This document shows, in pieces, positions 50,760 to 61,827 of a stretch of DNA of 64,000 bases. Source of the DNA: an uncultured Prevotellaceae bacterium (GTDB lineage: Bacteria; Bacteroidota; Bacteroidia; Bacteroidales; Bacteroidaceae); assembly GCA_947167515.1 (NCBI GenBank), contig CAMVIM010000010.1, positions 1 through 64,000 on the forward strand, written 5' to 3'. Both the position numbers and the translations under genes were made by a program. Each line of letters opens with the position of its first letter. The stretch's first letter is position 1. The notes beneath the pieces were generated by a model that was not told the DNA's origin, did not search any database, and saw only the letters and a program-made list of their open reading frames with translations.

Positions 50760-52022
50760 ATGGCAAAGAAAACAACGGAACGTGTGAATTTGATTGAGAC
50801 GTTCAAGGATTTTAAGGAGACGAAGAACATCGACAGAACTACGCTGGTGAGTGTGATTGAGGACAGCTTCCGCAGTGTGCTGCAGAAGACGTATGGCTCT
50901 GACGAGAACTTCGACGTGATTGTGAACCCTGATAAGGGTGACTTCGAGATTTACCGCAACCGCGTGGTGGTGCCCGACGGGGAGGTGAAGAACGAGAATG
51001 CGGAGATTGAACTTTCGGAGGCTCGGAAGATTGACGAGGACTTCGAGATAGGCGAGGAGGTGAGCGAAAAGATTGAGTTCGCGAAGTTTGGCCGCCGTGC
51101 CATCCTGACGCTGCGCCAGACGATGGCAAGCAAGATTCTGGATCTGGAGCACGATAACCTCTACAACAAGTATGTGGATAAGGTGGGCCAGATTGTGAGC
51201 GGTGAGGTCTATCAGATTTGGAAGCGCGAGATGCTGCTGCTGGACGATGAGGGCAATGAGCTTTTGTTGCCGAAGAGCGAGCAGATTCCTGGCGACTTCT
51301 TCAGAAAGGGCGAAAGTGCTCGTGCGGTGGTGCTGAGGGTGGATAACCTGAACAACAACCCGAAGATTATCCTTTCGCGCACGTCGCCCGACTTCCTGCG
51401 CCGTCTGCTGGAGCAGGAGGTGCCTGAAATCAACGACGGGCTCATCACGGTGCAGCGCATCGCCCGCATCCCTGGCGAGAGGGCCAAGATTGCGGTGGAG
51501 AGCTACAACGAGCGCATCGACCCTGTGGGTGCCTGCGTGGGTGTGAAGGGTAGCCGTATTCATGGCATCGTGCGTGAGTTGCACAACGAAAACATCGATG
51601 TCATCAACTATACGAACAACACGAAACTGTTCATCCAGCGCGCGCTCAGCCCTGCTTCCATCACTTCCATCTCGCTTGACGAGGAGAAGAAGAAGGCTGA
51701 GGTGTATCTGCAACCTGACCAGGTGAGTCTCGCCATCGGTAAGAATGGTGACAACATCAAGTTGGCCTCGATGCTGACGGGTTACACCATCGACGTGTTC
51801 CGCGAACTGAACGGCGATGAACCTGACGAGGAGGACATCTATCTGGATGAGTTCACCGATGAAATTGAGCCTTGGATTATCGACGCCATCAAGGGCATCG
51901 GACTCGACACAGCGAAGAGTGTGCTGAGTGCTCCACGTGCCATGCTGGTGGAGAAAGCCGACCTTGAGGAGGACACGGTGGATGAGGTGCTCCGCATCCT
52001 GAAGGCTGAATTTGAAGAATAA
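50760..52022 (+). CDS. nusA: Transcription termination/antitermination protein NusA
   Basis: 420 residues. NusA N-terminal domain (LVSVIEDSFRSVLQKTYGSD), S1 domain starting VGQIVSGEVYQIWKREMLLL, KH1 with DPVGACVGVKGSRIHGIVRE and KH2 with VSLAIGKNGDNIKLASMLTG. The C-terminus keeps a single helix-hairpin-helix-like AR1-type motif (IIDAIKGIGLDTAKSVLSAP). It binds RNA polymerase and modulates pausing and termination. 26 bp before infB. Confidence 0.96.
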   Translation: MAKKTTERVNLIETFKDFKETKNIDRTTLVSVIEDSFRSVLQKTYGSDENFDVIVNPDKGDFEIYRNRVVVPDGEVKNENAEIELSEARKIDEDFEIGEEVSEKIEFAKFGRRAILTLRQTMASKILDLEHDNLYNKYVDKVGQIVSGEVYQIWKREMLLLDDEGNELLLPKSEQIPGDFFRKGESARAVVLRVDNLNNNPKIILSRTSPDFLRRLLEQEVPEINDGLITVQRIARIPGERAKIAVESYNERIDPVGACVGVKGSRIHGIVRELHNENIDVINYTNNTKLFIQRALSPASITSISLDEEKKKAEVYLQPDQVSLAIGKNGDNIKLASMLTGYTIDVFRELNGDEPDEEDIYLDEFTDEIEPWIIDAIKGIGLDTAKSVLSAPRAMLVEKADLEEDTVDEVLRILKAEFEE

Positions 52023-52048
52023 TCTCATGTACAATTAAATAAGTCTAT

Positions 52049-54970
52049 ATGGCAGTAAGACTGAATAAGGCATTAAAAGAACTGAATGTGGGAATCAACA
52101 CGGTGGCTGAATTCCTGCAAAAGAAGGGGGCGGCATTGCAGGATGCCACGCCCAATGCAAAGATTACGGACGAGCAGTATGCACTGCTCCAGCAGGCGTT
52201 TGGCGAGGACAAGAAGCAGAATGCCGAGACGAAGCAGAAGATACAGAACCAGAAAGTGAAGGAACAGCAGGAGAAGAAGGAACGTCAGCAAGCTGCACGG
52301 GAGGAAAAGGAACGTGCGGAGAAGGAGAAGGCGGAAAAGGCTGCCAAGAAGCCGCAGCTGAAAATTGTCGGAAACATCAACGACTTGAAGCCTGCCACTC
52401 CGAAACCGGCTGCTGCTCCTAAGGCTGCTGACCCCAAGCCTGCCGAGCCGACTCCAGAGGCTCCTAAACCTGCCGCTCCGAAAAAGCAAACTCCAAAGAC
52501 GGAGCCAGCGGAGCAGAAGGCTCCTACCGTGGAGAATGTGCCGCAAGAGCCTTCGGCTAAGAAGGAACCTGCGCCCCCCTCTGTGGAGACTCCTGCAGAG
52601 GAACTTCCCAAGGAGACGAAGGCAAAGTCGGGCAAGCTCTCGCCCGCTGACCGTCTGGAACAGGACGAGAATGGCGTGTATCGCCTCGCTGCTCCTGCCG
52701 AAGCCAGTGTGCAGTTCAAGCAGGTGGGCTTCATTGACCTGTCGAGCCTGAACAGCAAGACACGTCCCGACCGCAAGAGCAAGGCTGAACGCCGCAAGGA
52801 GCGTCAGGCTGCCGAGGCGCAGGGCCAGCAGGGTCAGGGCTCGGGTCAGAAGAAGAAGCGCAACCGCATCAACAATAATAAGGTGGACATCGACGCTGCT
52901 GCCAAGCAGAACAACGGGCAGAACAACAATGCTCAGGGCAAGAAGCAGGGCGGAAAAGCGAATGCTGGCGGTGCTCAGCAGGGGCAGCAGAAGAATAAGC
53001 CGAACAACAACCAACCCGGACAGGGTAAGAAGAATAAGAAGAAGCAGCCTCCGAAGCCTCAGGAACTGAGCGAAGAGGAGGTGGCAAAGCAGGTGAAGGA
53101 GACGCTGGCTCGTCTGACCGCCAAGCAGGAGAAGAAGGGCGTGAAGTACCGCAAGGACAAGCGTCATGCTATCCATGAGCGTATGGTGGAAGAGGAGATG
53201 GCTGAAAATGCTGAGAGCAAGGTGCTGAAACTCACAGAGTTCGTAACTGCCAATGAACTCGCCACCATGATGGATGTGCCTGTCACTCAAGTCATCGGAA
53301 CCTGTATGTCAATCGGTATGATGGTGAGCATCAATCAACGTCTGGATGCGGAAACCATCAATATCGTGGCTGAAGAGTTTGGCTACACCACCAGTTATGT
53401 GTCGGAAGAAGTGTCGAATGCCATCGAGGAGGTTGAGGACAACGAGGAAGACCTCGAACGCCGTGCGCCTATCATCACGGTGATGGGTCACGTCGATCAT
53501 GGTAAGACTTCATTGCTCGACTACATCCGTAAGACCAACGTGATTGCTGGCGAGGCGGGTGGTATCACTCAGCACATTGGTGCTTACAACGTGAAGATGA
53601 AGGATGGTCGCAGGATTACCTTCCTCGACACGCCTGGTCACGAGGCGTTCACCGCCATGCGTGCCCGTGGTGCCAAGGTGACGGACATCGCCATCATCAT
53701 TGTGGCTGCCGACGATGACGTGATGCCTCAGACGAAGGAGGCCATCGCCCATGCTCAGGCGGCTGGTGTGCCGATGGTGTTTGCCATCAACAAGATTGAT
53801 AAACCAGGAGCTAATCCTGAGAAGATAAAGGAACAGCTGGCGAACATGAACCTGCTCGTGGAAGAGTGGGGCGGTAAGTATCAGAGCCAAGATATCAGTG
53901 CCAAGAAGGGCATCGGCGTGGAGGAACTGATGGACAAGGTGCTGCTGGAGGCCGAATTGCTTGACCTGAAGGCGAACCCCAACCGTAAGGCTACGGGTTC
54001 CATCATCGAATCCACCCTTGACAAGGGACGTGGTTATGTGGCTACGGTGCTGGTGCAGAACGGCACACTCCATCAGGGCGACATCGTGCTGGCCGGCACA
54101 CACTATGGCCGCATCAAGGCCATGTTCAACGAACGTGGACAGCGCATCGACAAGGCTCTGCCGGCCGAACCGGCTGTGATTCTGGGTCTGAACGGCGCAC
54201 CAACGGCTGGCGACACCTTCCACGTGATGGAGACCGAACAGGAAGCCCGCGAAATCTGTAACAAGCGTGAACAACTGAAGCGTGAGCAGGGACTTCGCAC
54301 CCAGACACGTCTGACACTCGACGAGTTGGGTCGTCGTATCGCTCTGGGCGACTTCAAGGAACTCAACCTGATTGTAAAGGGCGACGTGGACGGTTCTATC
54401 GAGGCACTATCCGACTCGCTCATCAAGCTTTCTACGGAGAAGATTCAGGTGAATGTCATCCACAAGGCTGTGGGTCAAATCAGCGAGAACGATGTGGAGC
54501 TGGCACATGCTTCGGAGAATGTCATCATCATTGGTTTCCAAGTGCGTCCATCGGCTGCTGCCCGTCGTTTGGCAGAGCAGTATGGCGTCGATATCCGCCT
54601 CTACTCCATCATCTACGATGCCATCGAGGAGGTGAAGGATGCCATGGAAGGCATGTTGGCTCCAACGTTGAAGGAGGAGGTGACGGCTCAGGTGGATGTG
54701 CGTCAGGTGTACCACATCACGAAGGTCGGCACCGTGGCTGGCTGCTGGGTGACCGAAGGCAAGGTGCATCGCACGGACAAGGTGCGTGTGGTGCGCGATG
54801 GTATCGTGGTTCACACAGGAGAAATCTTGGCACTGAAGCGTTTCAAGGATGATGTGAAGGAGGTGGGTCGAGACTTCGAGTGCGGTATCTCCATCGTCAA
54901 TTTCAACGACATTCGTGAGGGCGACGTGCTCGAAACCTACACGGAAGTGGAAGTGAAGGCTAAACTTTGA
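52049..54970 (+). CDS. infB: Translation initiation factor IF-2
   Basis: 973 residues. N-terminal IF2-N segment (VNKAL-like [20 protein letters not shown]), then a long low-complexity region (about 60-370) rich in Lys/Ala/Pro and then Gln/Asn/Gly ([20 protein letters not shown]). The GTPase domain starts at [20 protein letters not shown] (about 478), with DTPGHEAF and NKIDKPGA. Domains II-IV follow to the end. It brings initiator tRNA to the 30S subunit. The long variable N-terminus is normal for Bacteroidales. Confidence 0.97.
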   Translation: MAVRLNKALKELNVGINTVAEFLQKKGAALQDATPNAKITDEQYALLQQAFGEDKKQNAETKQKIQNQKVKEQQEKKERQQAAREEKERAEKEKAEKAAKKPQLKIVGNINDLKPATPKPAAAPKAADPKPAEPTPEAPKPAAPKKQTPKTEPAEQKAPTVENVPQEPSAKKEPAPPSVETPAEELPKETKAKSGKLSPADRLEQDENGVYRLAAPAEASVQFKQVGFIDLSSLNSKTRPDRKSKAERRKERQAAEAQGQQGQGSGQKKKRNRINNNKVDIDAAAKQNNGQNNNAQGKKQGGKANAGGAQQGQQKNKPNNNQPGQGKKNKKKQPPKPQELSEEEVAKQVKETLARLTAKQEKKGVKYRKDKRHAIHERMVEEEMAENAESKVLKLTEFVTANELATMMDVPVTQVIGTCMSIGMMVSINQRLDAETINIVAEEFGYTTSYVSEEVSNAIEEVEDNEEDLERRAPIITVMGHVDHGKTSLLDYIRKTNVIAGEAGGITQHIGAYNVKMKDGRRITFLDTPGHEAFTAMRARGAKVTDIAIIIVAADDDVMPQTKEAIAHAQAAGVPMVFAINKIDKPGANPEKIKEQLANMNLLVEEWGGKYQSQDISAKKGIGVEELMDKVLLEAELLDLKANPNRKATGSIIESTLDKGRGYVATVLVQNGTLHQGDIVLAGTHYGRIKAMFNERGQRIDKALPAEPAVILGLNGAPTAGDTFHVMETEQEAREICNKREQLKREQGLRTQTRLTLDELGRRIALGDFKELNLIVKGDVDGSIEALSDSLIKLSTEKIQVNVIHKAVGQISENDVELAHASENVIIIGFQVRPSAAARRLAEQYGVDIRLYSIIYDAIEEVKDAMEGMLAPTLKEEVTAQVDVRQVYHITKVGTVAGCWVTEGKVHRTDKVRVVRDGIVVHTGEILALKRFKDDVKEVGRDFECGISIVNFNDIREGDVLETYTEVEVKAKL

Positions 54971-54990
54971 TAATTGATAATTAGTAATTG
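54967..54990 (+). repeat. TGATAAT heptanucleotide repeats before cvpA
   Basis: TGATAAT, TGATAAT, TAGTAAT, TGGG then TATGG; the first unit contains the infB stop. Confidence 0.65.
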
Positions 54991-54993
54991 GGT

Positions 54994-55548
54994 ATGGATA
55001 TACTCATCTATATCGTGCTCATTGTAGGGGCTATCATCGGCTTCAAACAGGGCGCATTCAAGCAGGTGGCTCACTTTCTGGGTGTGGCGATGGGTCTGCT
55101 CATTGCCGCAACCCTTTACCACCAGTTTGGCGACTTCTTGGCTGACAAGACGGGAACCAGCATCGGCTTTGGCCGTCTCATCGCTTTCGTGCTCATCGTC
55201 ATCGTGGTGCCGATTGCGCTGGGTTGGATTGCCGCCTTCCTCACAGAGTTTTTCAAGAAACTAAAACTGAATTTTCTCAACCGCTTGATTGGTGCCGTGG
55301 TGGGAGTGGTGTGCTATGCTATGATTCTCAGCGTGGCACTCAACCTCTTTGACTTCGTGAGCAGCAATGCGGGTTTCAAAACTCAGCGGCTCACTCCACG
55401 TCCTGCCCTCTTTTACAAGGTGAAGCATGCTACTCAGGTGGTTATTCCCGACATTTTGCTGGTGACCGATGCCACCGAGGTGGCCAACGGCTGTGAGCCG
55501 AAGTATGGGCTGAAGCCTGTGGTGGAGAAGGTGAAGGGGAAGAAATGA
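54994..55548 (+). CDS. cvpA: CvpA family membrane protein
   Basis: 184 residues from the ATG at 54994; a TTG 6 nt earlier is possible but less likely. Four membrane segments (ILIYIVLIVGAIIGFKQGA, VAHFLGVAMGLLIAATLY, LIAFVLIVIVVPIALGWIAAF, LIGAVVGVVCYAMILSVAL). GFKQGAFKQ and the fourth-segment NRLIGAVVG are CvpA/colicin V production hallmarks. Cell-envelope protein of unclear biochemical role. Follows infB and precedes the suf genes on the same strand. Confidence 0.85.
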   Translation: MDILIYIVLIVGAIIGFKQGAFKQVAHFLGVAMGLLIAATLYHQFGDFLADKTGTSIGFGRLIAFVLIVIVVPIALGWIAAFLTEFFKKLKLNFLNRLIGAVVGVVCYAMILSVALNLFDFVSSNAGFKTQRLTPRPALFYKVKHATQVVIPDILLVTDATEVANGCEPKYGLKPVVEKVKGKK

Positions 55549-55640
55549 GGAAGGATAACAGACAACGAGGAAGGATAACGGATAATGAACAACGGAGAAA
55601 AGGCAACGGATATCGGACAACGGACAGCGGACAACGGAGG
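55547..55640 (+). repeat. GGACAAC heptanucleotide repeats running into sufB
   Basis: About twelve 7-nt units (GGATAAC, AGACAAC, GGATAAC, GGATAAT, GAACAAC, GGACAAC, GGACAGC, GGACAAC and variants). The sufB ATG is inside the unit junction GGATAAT/GAACAAC, and the array codes for the first 19 or so residues of SufB. Confidence 0.8.
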
Positions 55641-57081
55641 AAACGAGTTTGTGCGTCAGGTGGCGGAGAAGAAGTATGAGTTTGGCTTCACCACCGATGT
55701 GCATACCGAGATTATCGACAAGGGACTGAACGAGGAGGTGGTTCGTCTCATCTCGCAAAAGAAGGGAGAACCCGACTGGCTCTTGCAGTTCCGTCTGGAA
55801 GCCTATCGCTACTGGCTCACACAGACACAGCCCTCGTGGGGGCACGTGCATCTGCCAGAGATAGACTATCAGGCCATTTCCTACTATGCCGACCCCACTG
55901 CCGGCAACAAGAAGGGACCTAAAAGTGTGGAGGAGATTGACCCTGAGCTGATGAAGACCTTCGACAAGCTTGGCATCCCTCTTGAAGAGCGGCTGGCTTT
56001 GTCTGGCACGGCTGTCGATGCGGTGATGGACTCGGTGTCGGTGAAGACCACTTTCAAGGAAAAGCTCTCTGAGAAAGGCATCATCTTCTGCTCCATTAGC
56101 GAGGCGGTAAGGAACTATCCCGACCTGGTGAAGCAGTATCTGGGCAGTGTGGTGCCTCCGAAAGACAACTACTTCGCAGCCCTCAACAGCGCGGTGTTCT
56201 CCGATGGCTCGTTCGTCTATATCCCGAAGAATACACGCTGTCCGATGGAACTCTCCACCTACTTCCGCATCAACGCCCGTAACACGGGACAGTTTGAGCG
56301 CACCCTCATTGTGTGTGACGAAGGTTCCTATGTGTCCTATCTTGAAGGATGCACAGCGCCGATGCGTGATGAGAACCAACTCCATGCCGCCATCGTGGAG
56401 ATTGTGGTGATGGACAATGCGGAGGTGAAATACTCGACGGTGCAGAACTGGTACCCAGGCGATGCTGAAGGGCGTGGCGGTGTGCTCAATCTGGTGACAA
56501 AGCGAGGTGACTTGAGAGGTGTGAACAGCAAACTCTCGTGGACACAAGTGGAGACGGGTTCTGCCATCACATGGAAATATCCCTCTTGTGTGCTCCGAGG
56601 CGACAACAGTCAGGCAGAGTTCTATAGTGTGGCGGTCACCAACCATCATCAGGAGGCTGACACGGGTACCAAGATGATTCATCTGGGTAGAAACACGCGT
56701 TCCACCATCATCTCCAAGGGAATCTCGGCAGGACAGTCGCAGAACTCTTACCGAGGACTTGTCAGAGTGGGCAAGCTGGCCGACGGAGCCAGAAACTACT
56801 CTTCGTGTGACTCCCTGCTGCTGGGCAGCGAGTGCGGTGCTCACACTTTCCCCTATATGGACATTCACAACAATACCGCCACCGTGGAGCATGAAGCCAC
56901 GACCTCTAAAATTAACGAGGAACAGCTCTTCTACTGCAACCAGCGTGGCATCTCTACTGAAGAGGCTGTGGGGCTGATTGTGAATGGCTATGCCAAGGAT
57001 GTGCTCAACAAACTCCCGATGGAATTCGCTGTCGAGGCACAGAAACTTTTATCTGTATCACTTGAAGGAACTGTAGGATAA
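55585..57081 (+). CDS. sufB: Fe-S cluster assembly protein SufB
   Basis: 498 residues. From residue 20 on it is a standard SufB ([97 protein letters not shown]). It is the scaffold subunit of the SufBCD complex. The first 19 residues ([19 protein letters not shown]) are encoded by the heptanucleotide array; a start further in is not offered by an ATG before the conserved part, so I keep this one. First of sufB-sufC-sufD-sufS. Confidence 0.95.
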   Translation: MNNGEKATDIGQRTADNGGNEFVRQVAEKKYEFGFTTDVHTEIIDKGLNEEVVRLISQKKGEPDWLLQFRLEAYRYWLTQTQPSWGHVHLPEIDYQAISYYADPTAGNKKGPKSVEEIDPELMKTFDKLGIPLEERLALSGTAVDAVMDSVSVKTTFKEKLSEKGIIFCSISEAVRNYPDLVKQYLGSVVPPKDNYFAALNSAVFSDGSFVYIPKNTRCPMELSTYFRINARNTGQFERTLIVCDEGSYVSYLEGCTAPMRDENQLHAAIVEIVVMDNAEVKYSTVQNWYPGDAEGRGGVLNLVTKRGDLRGVNSKLSWTQVETGSAITWKYPSCVLRGDNSQAEFYSVAVTNHHQEADTGTKMIHLGRNTRSTIISKGISAGQSQNSYRGLVRVGKLADGARNYSSCDSLLLGSECGAHTFPYMDIHNNTATVEHEATTSKINEEQLFYCNQRGISTEEAVGLIVNGYAKDVLNKLPMEFAVEAQKLLSVSLEGTVG

Positions 57082-57082
57082 T

Positions 57083-57832
57083 ATGTTAGAAATCAAGAAT
57101 CTTCACGCCAAAGTAGGCGACAAAGAAATACTCAAAGGCATCACGTTGACCATACGTGATGGCGAAATCCATGCCCTCATGGGTACCAATGGCGCAGGCA
57201 AATCCACCCTCTCGAATGTGATTGTGGGCAATCCTGCCTACGAAGTGACCGAGGGCAGTATCACCTTCAATGGGCAAGACCTTTTGGCGATGAGTACGGA
57301 GGAACGTGCCCATGCCGGCATCTTCATGTCCTTTCAGGCACCCATCGAGATTCCAGGGGTGAGCATGACCAATTTCATGCGCGCTGCTGTGAATGCGCGG
57401 CGTGAGGCTTTGGGTAAGGAACCCCTCAAATCGACCGACTTCCTCAAAATCATGCGGGAAAAGCGCAAACTCGTTGAGATGGACCAGAAACTGATGAACC
57501 GTTCCGTCAACGAGGGATTTTCGGGTGGAGAGCGCAAACGCAACGAAATTTTCCAGATGGCGATGCTGGAGCCTACTTTCTGCATCCTTGACGAGACTGA
57601 CTCGGGACTGGATGTCGATGCCCTCCGTATTGTGGCCGAAGGCTTCAACAAACTGCGCACCGCCGAGACCTCTGCCATCGTCATCACCCACTACCAGCGA
57701 CTGCTCGACTACATCCGTCCAGACTTCGTGCATGTGCTCATTGGCGGGCGCATTGTCAAGACTGGCACAGCAGAACTGGCACAGCAGATTGAGAACCAAG
57801 GTTTCGACTGGATAAAGGAAGAGCAGGCATGA
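57083..57832 (+). CDS. sufC: Fe-S cluster assembly ATPase SufC
   Basis: 249 residues. ABC ATPase with Walker A GTNGAGKST, signature SGGERKRNEIFQ and Walker B FCILDETDSGLD. Provides ATP hydrolysis for SufBCD remodelling. One base after the sufB stop; its TGA overlaps the sufD ATG. Confidence 0.96.
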   Translation: MLEIKNLHAKVGDKEILKGITLTIRDGEIHALMGTNGAGKSTLSNVIVGNPAYEVTEGSITFNGQDLLAMSTEERAHAGIFMSFQAPIEIPGVSMTNFMRAAVNARREALGKEPLKSTDFLKIMREKRKLVEMDQKLMNRSVNEGFSGGERKRNEIFQMAMLEPTFCILDETDSGLDVDALRIVAEGFNKLRTAETSAIVITHYQRLLDYIRPDFVHVLIGGRIVKTGTAELAQQIENQGFDWIKEEQA

Positions 57833-59046
57833 AGAGCGAGCGGCAGTACATAGAACTATATCAGGAGGCAGGCGATCTCATCAAATCCAAGAGTTGCGCT
57901 GTCATGAACGCTGTGCGCGATGAAGCCTTTGCCACCTTTGAGCGGCAGGGATTTCCCACGAAGAAGGAAGAACGCTACAAATACACCGATGTGGATGCAG
58001 CCTTCTCGCCTAACTATGGCATCTCGCTCACCCCTCTAACCATTAAGCCTTCTCTCTATATATATAATGTGAAAGATGCCCCTCTGGACATCACTCCCTA
58101 CTATAACAGAGTCGCAAACACAAAAGACTCTATCACGGCACTGAATACGGCACTCGTCCATGACGCGCTCCTCATCCATGTGCCAGCCAACACACTGGTG
58201 GACGACCCCATCGTAGTGGATAACTGGCTTCGTGGAACTGCACCCACGATGACCAACCGACGCATCCTTCTCCTGATAGAAAAAGGAGCCAGTGCCACCG
58301 TCATCATCAACGACCATGCAGCCGACAAGCAGCGCTTCCTCCTCACACAGGTGGTTGAGGTCTATGTGCAGGACAACGCCCATCTCGACCTATACGAGAT
58401 AGAAGAGACCCCCCCCCTGTGTTCACGCTTTTCCAACATCTACATACAGCAAGGACGCGACTCCTCCGTCAAGCACAATGCCATCACCCTCTTCAATGGG
58501 CAGACTCGCAACCTCTGCGATGTCTATCTGAAAGGAGAGGGAGCCGAAGTCACACTCAATGGATGTGCCATCGGCAGTGCCTCCCAGCGCATTGACAACA
58601 ACACCCTCATCCATCATCAGGTGCCCCGTTGTCAGTCCAACCAACTCTACAAGTATGTCGTTGATGACCATGCCGTCGGAGCCTTTGCCGGCAAGATACT
58701 TGTCGATAAAGGCGCACAGAAGACCACCTCGCAAGAGACCAACGCCAATCTCTGTGCCTCGTCCGATGCTCGTATGTACACCCAGCCCATGCTTGAAATT
58801 TATGCTGACGATGTGAAATGTGCTCATGGCTCCACCGTCGGTGTGATGGATGAAGCAGCCCTCTTCTACATGCGGCAGCGAGGCATCCCCGAAGTGGAGG
58901 CGCGCACCCTGCTCAAGAACGCCTTTATGGGGCAGGTCATCGACCAGATTAAGTTCGAGCCTCTGCGCCAACGGCTCTATGTGAAAGTGGAAAAACGCTT
59001 CCGCGGCGAACTCGACAAGTGTGAGGACTGCCGACTGTGCAAGTAG
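57829..59046 (+). CDS. sufD: Fe-S cluster assembly protein SufD
   Basis: 405 residues. N-terminal KKEERYKYTDVDAAF and the C-terminal SufBD core (HGSTVGVMDEAALFYMRQRG, EARTLLKNAFMGQVIDQI) are present. Partner of SufB and SufC. It ends in a Cys-containing tail DKCEDCRLCK, common in Bacteroidetes. ATGA overlap with sufC shows translational coupling. Confidence 0.95.
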   Translation: MKSERQYIELYQEAGDLIKSKSCAVMNAVRDEAFATFERQGFPTKKEERYKYTDVDAAFSPNYGISLTPLTIKPSLYIYNVKDAPLDITPYYNRVANTKDSITALNTALVHDALLIHVPANTLVDDPIVVDNWLRGTAPTMTNRRILLLIEKGASATVIINDHAADKQRFLLTQVVEVYVQDNAHLDLYEIEETPPLCSRFSNIYIQQGRDSSVKHNAITLFNGQTRNLCDVYLKGEGAEVTLNGCAIGSASQRIDNNTLIHHQVPRCQSNQLYKYVVDDHAVGAFAGKILVDKGAQKTTSQETNANLCASSDARMYTQPMLEIYADDVKCAHGSTVGVMDEAALFYMRQRGIPEVEARTLLKNAFMGQVIDQIKFEPLRQRLYVKVEKRFRGELDKCEDCRLCK

Positions 59047-59059
59047 TAAAAAAAGAATT

Positions 59060-60274
59060 ATGTACGACATCAATAAGGTTCGGGAAGACTTTCCCATCCT
59101 TCAAAGAGAAATATATGGCAAGCCCCTTGTCTATCTTGACAACGGAGCTACCACCCAGAAGCCTCGACAGGTGGTTGAGGCTATGGTTGACGAATACTAC
59201 AACGTGAACGCCAACGTGCATCGTGGAGTCCACTTCCTCTCCCAGCAGGCCACAGATCTCCATGAAGCCAGCCGCGAAACCGTGCGCCGTTTCATCCATG
59301 CCCGCAGCACTTCTGAGATACTCTTCACCCGTGGCACCACCGAGAGCATCAACCTCTTGGCCTTCACCTTTGGCGAAGCCTTTGTCCGCCAAGGCGACGA
59401 AATACTTGTCAGTACGATGGAGCACCACTCCAATATCGTGCCTTGGCAGATGATGTGTGAGCGTAAGGGAGCCACGCTGAAAGTCATCCCCATGACTGAC
59501 AATGGCGAACTCCAGATGGAAGCCTACGAGGAACTCCTCACCGAACGTACGCGGTTGGTTTGCTGTACCCATGTCAGCAACGTGCTTGGCACCATCAATC
59601 CCGTCGCTGACATTATCCGCATAGCTCATCAGCACGGAGTGCCCGTTCTCATCGATGGAGCCCAGTCTGTGCCCCACATGCCTGTTGATGTGCAAGTCCT
59701 CGATTGCGACTTCTTCGCCTTCTCTGGCCACAAGATATACGGTCCTACAGGTGTAGGGGTCCTCTATGGAAAAGAGTCATGGCTTGAGAAACTTCCTCCC
59801 TATCAGGGTGGAGGTGAGATGATAAAGACCGTCAAGTTTGAGAAGACCACCTATAACGAACTGCCTTATAAGTTTGAGGCAGGAACTCCCGACTATGTGG
59901 CCACTCATGGACTGGCCGTGGCACTCGATTACGTGACTGCTTTGGGCATGGAAAATATCTTTGCCCACGAGCAGCAGCTCACTCTCTACGCCATGCAGCA
60001 GATGCAGCAGATAGAAGGTATGCGCATCTTCGGTCCAGCAGACCACCACGATGCCGTCATCAGTTTCCTTGTGGGCAACATTCATCACCTTGACATGGGC
60101 ACTCTTCTCGACCGTCTCGGCATTGCTGTCCGCACCGGTCACCACTGCGCCGAACCCCTCATGCACCGCTTGGGCATCGAAGGCACCGTGCGCGCCTCCT
60201 TTGCTCTCTACAACACCACCGACGAAGTCGATGCTCTTGTAGCTGGTATTCGGCGTGTGCAGAAAATGTTCTGA
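59060..60274 (+). CDS. sufS: Cysteine desulfurase SufS
   Basis: 404 residues from the ATG at 59060, 13 bp after sufD; an earlier in-frame start would overlap sufD. Pyridoxal phosphate Lys225 in [11 protein letters not shown] and the catalytic Cys363 in [11 protein letters not shown] place it in the group II (SufS) class. It takes sulfur from cysteine for SufBCD. No sufE gene lies in this window. Confidence 0.95.
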   Translation: MYDINKVREDFPILQREIYGKPLVYLDNGATTQKPRQVVEAMVDEYYNVNANVHRGVHFLSQQATDLHEASRETVRRFIHARSTSEILFTRGTTESINLLAFTFGEAFVRQGDEILVSTMEHHSNIVPWQMMCERKGATLKVIPMTDNGELQMEAYEELLTERTRLVCCTHVSNVLGTINPVADIIRIAHQHGVPVLIDGAQSVPHMPVDVQVLDCDFFAFSGHKIYGPTGVGVLYGKESWLEKLPPYQGGGEMIKTVKFEKTTYNELPYKFEAGTPDYVATHGLAVALDYVTALGMENIFAHEQQLTLYAMQQMQQIEGMRIFGPADHHDAVISFLVGNIHHLDMGTLLDRLGIAVRTGHHCAEPLMHRLGIEGTVRASFALYNTTDEVDALVAGIRRVQKMF

Positions 60275-60287
60275 TTATTCAAAAAAA

Positions 60288-60322
60288 CTCCAAACTTTTA
60301 ACTGTCAACTCTCAACTCTAAA
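60288..60322 (+). repeat. TCAACTC heptanucleotide repeats before hisS
   Basis: CCAAACT, TTTAACT, GTCAACT, CTCAACT, CTAAATATG, with the hisS start in the last unit. Same flavour as the array at 26893-26934. Confidence 0.75.
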
Positions 60323-60323
60323 T

Positions 60324-61676
60324 ATGGCACAGAAACCAAGCATACCAAAAGGTACACGTGACTTTTCGCCTGTCGAAATGGCGAAACGCAATTACATCTT
60401 CGACACCATCCGTCAGGTCTATGCCCTCTATGGCTTTCAGCAGATAGAGACACCCGCCATGGAAAACCTCTCCACCCTGATGGGCAAATATGGCGAGGAA
60501 GGTGACAAACTTCTTTTCAAGATACTTAACTCAGGCGATTTCCTCCATGGCATGACAGCCGACGAGGTGGCGAACACCAGCACCCTGAAACTCGCTGCCA
60601 AGTTCTGCGAGAAGGGACTGCGATATGACCTCACCGTGCCTTTCGCCCGTTATGTGGTGCAGCATCGTGAAGAACTGGCTCTCCCCTTCAAGCGTTACCA
60701 GATACAGCCCGTGTGGCGCGCTGACCGTCCGCAGAAAGGTCGTTACCGCGAGTTCTACCAGTGCGATGCTGATGTTGTGGGCAGCGACTCCCTGCTCAAC
60801 GAGGTTGAACTCATGCAGATTGTCGATACCGTCTTCACCAAGTTTGGTGTGCGTGCCTGCATCAAGATGAACAACCGCAAGATACTATCTGGCATTGCCG
60901 AACTCATAGGACAGGCTGACAAGATAGTGGACATCACCGTCGCCATTGATAAGTTGGACAAGATTGGTCTTGATGCTGTCAATGCCGAACTCGCCGAAGT
61001 GGGCATCCCAGCAGAAGCCATCGACAAGTTGCAGCCTATCATCAGCCTCAGCGGTACGAATGACGAGAAACTCGCCACCATGCGGCAAGTGCTCAAAGAC
61101 TCCGAAGTGGGTCTGAAGGGTGTGGAGGAGATGGAATACATCCTTTCCAAACTTCACGGACTGCACAACGCCGTTGAACTCGACCTGACGCTGGCTCGTG
61201 GTCTGAACTACTACACGGGTGCCATTTTCGAAGTGAAGGCTCTCGATGTGCAGATTGGTTCCATCACGGGTGGTGGCCGTTACGATAACCTTACAGGTAT
61301 CTTTGGCATGCCAGGTCTCAGTGGCGTAGGCATCTCTTTTGGAGCAGACCGCATTTTCGATGTGCTCAACCAGCTTAATCTCTATCCCAAGGAGGCGGTC
61401 AATGCCACCCAAGTACTCTTCGTCAACTTTGGCGAGGCTGAGACGGATTTCTGCTTGCCTCTGCTTGCCCAACTTCGTGCCGCCGGTGTTCGTGCCGAAA
61501 TCTACCCCGATGCCGCCAAGATGAAGAAGCAGATGAGTTATGCTAACGCCAAAGCCATCCCCTTCGTCGCTATCGTGGGCGAGAACGAGATGGCCGAAGG
61601 GAAGGTGATGCTCAAGGACATGACTACTGGCGAACAGCATCTGCTCACCCCCGAAGAGTTGGTGAAAAGTTTCTGA
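60324..61676 (+). CDS. hisS: Histidyl-tRNA synthetase
   Basis: 450 residues from the ATG at 60324 ([16 protein letters not shown]); the upstream frame is encoded by the repeat linker. Class II motifs: [20 protein letters not shown] with [11 protein letters not shown], and the histidine-specific [15 protein letters not shown] and [13 protein letters not shown], then [11 protein letters not shown]. The C-terminal anticodon-binding domain ends in [10 protein letters not shown]. Charges tRNA-His. Last gene of the rightward block. Confidence 0.96.
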   Translation: MAQKPSIPKGTRDFSPVEMAKRNYIFDTIRQVYALYGFQQIETPAMENLSTLMGKYGEEGDKLLFKILNSGDFLHGMTADEVANTSTLKLAAKFCEKGLRYDLTVPFARYVVQHREELALPFKRYQIQPVWRADRPQKGRYREFYQCDADVVGSDSLLNEVELMQIVDTVFTKFGVRACIKMNNRKILSGIAELIGQADKIVDITVAIDKLDKIGLDAVNAELAEVGIPAEAIDKLQPIISLSGTNDEKLATMRQVLKDSEVGLKGVEEMEYILSKLHGLHNAVELDLTLARGLNYYTGAIFEVKALDVQIGSITGGGRYDNLTGIFGMPGLSGVGISFGADRIFDVLNQLNLYPKEAVNATQVLFVNFGEAETDFCLPLLAQLRAAGVRAEIYPDAAKMKKQMSYANAKAIPFVAIVGENEMAEGKVMLKDMTTGEQHLLTPEELVKSF

Positions 61677-61740
61677 TTTTTTCTTTATTGTCGTACTCCT
61701 TGACTACGCTGTATCGTAGTTGATGGGGGGTACGGATATA

Positions 61741-61793
61741 CAAAAAGAGCGGGACTGTATCTAATGAGATGCAGTCCCGCTCTTTTTGTTTTT
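61741..61793. terminator. Bidirectional terminator after hisS
   Basis: CAAAAAGAGCGGGACTGTATCT and its complement around AATG, followed by TTTTT on the plus strand and flanked by A tracts on the other side. Confidence 0.9.
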
Positions 61794-61827
61794 ATCAAAT
61801 GCCTTCCTCGGAGGAAAACTGTGTGTT

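Noticed and set aside
52230..53100. Lys/Ala/Pro and Gln/Asn-rich stretch of infB as a foreign insert
   Set aside because: A long, variable, low-complexity N-terminus is normal for IF-2 in this group.
50739..54274. Long minus-strand frames opposite nusA and infB
   Set aside because: Composition follows from the coding strand; Leu/Arg-rich low-complexity translations.
55547..55640. Regular repeats near sufB as a possible CRISPR array
   Set aside because: Units are 7 nt without spacers; this is a simple direct-repeat array.
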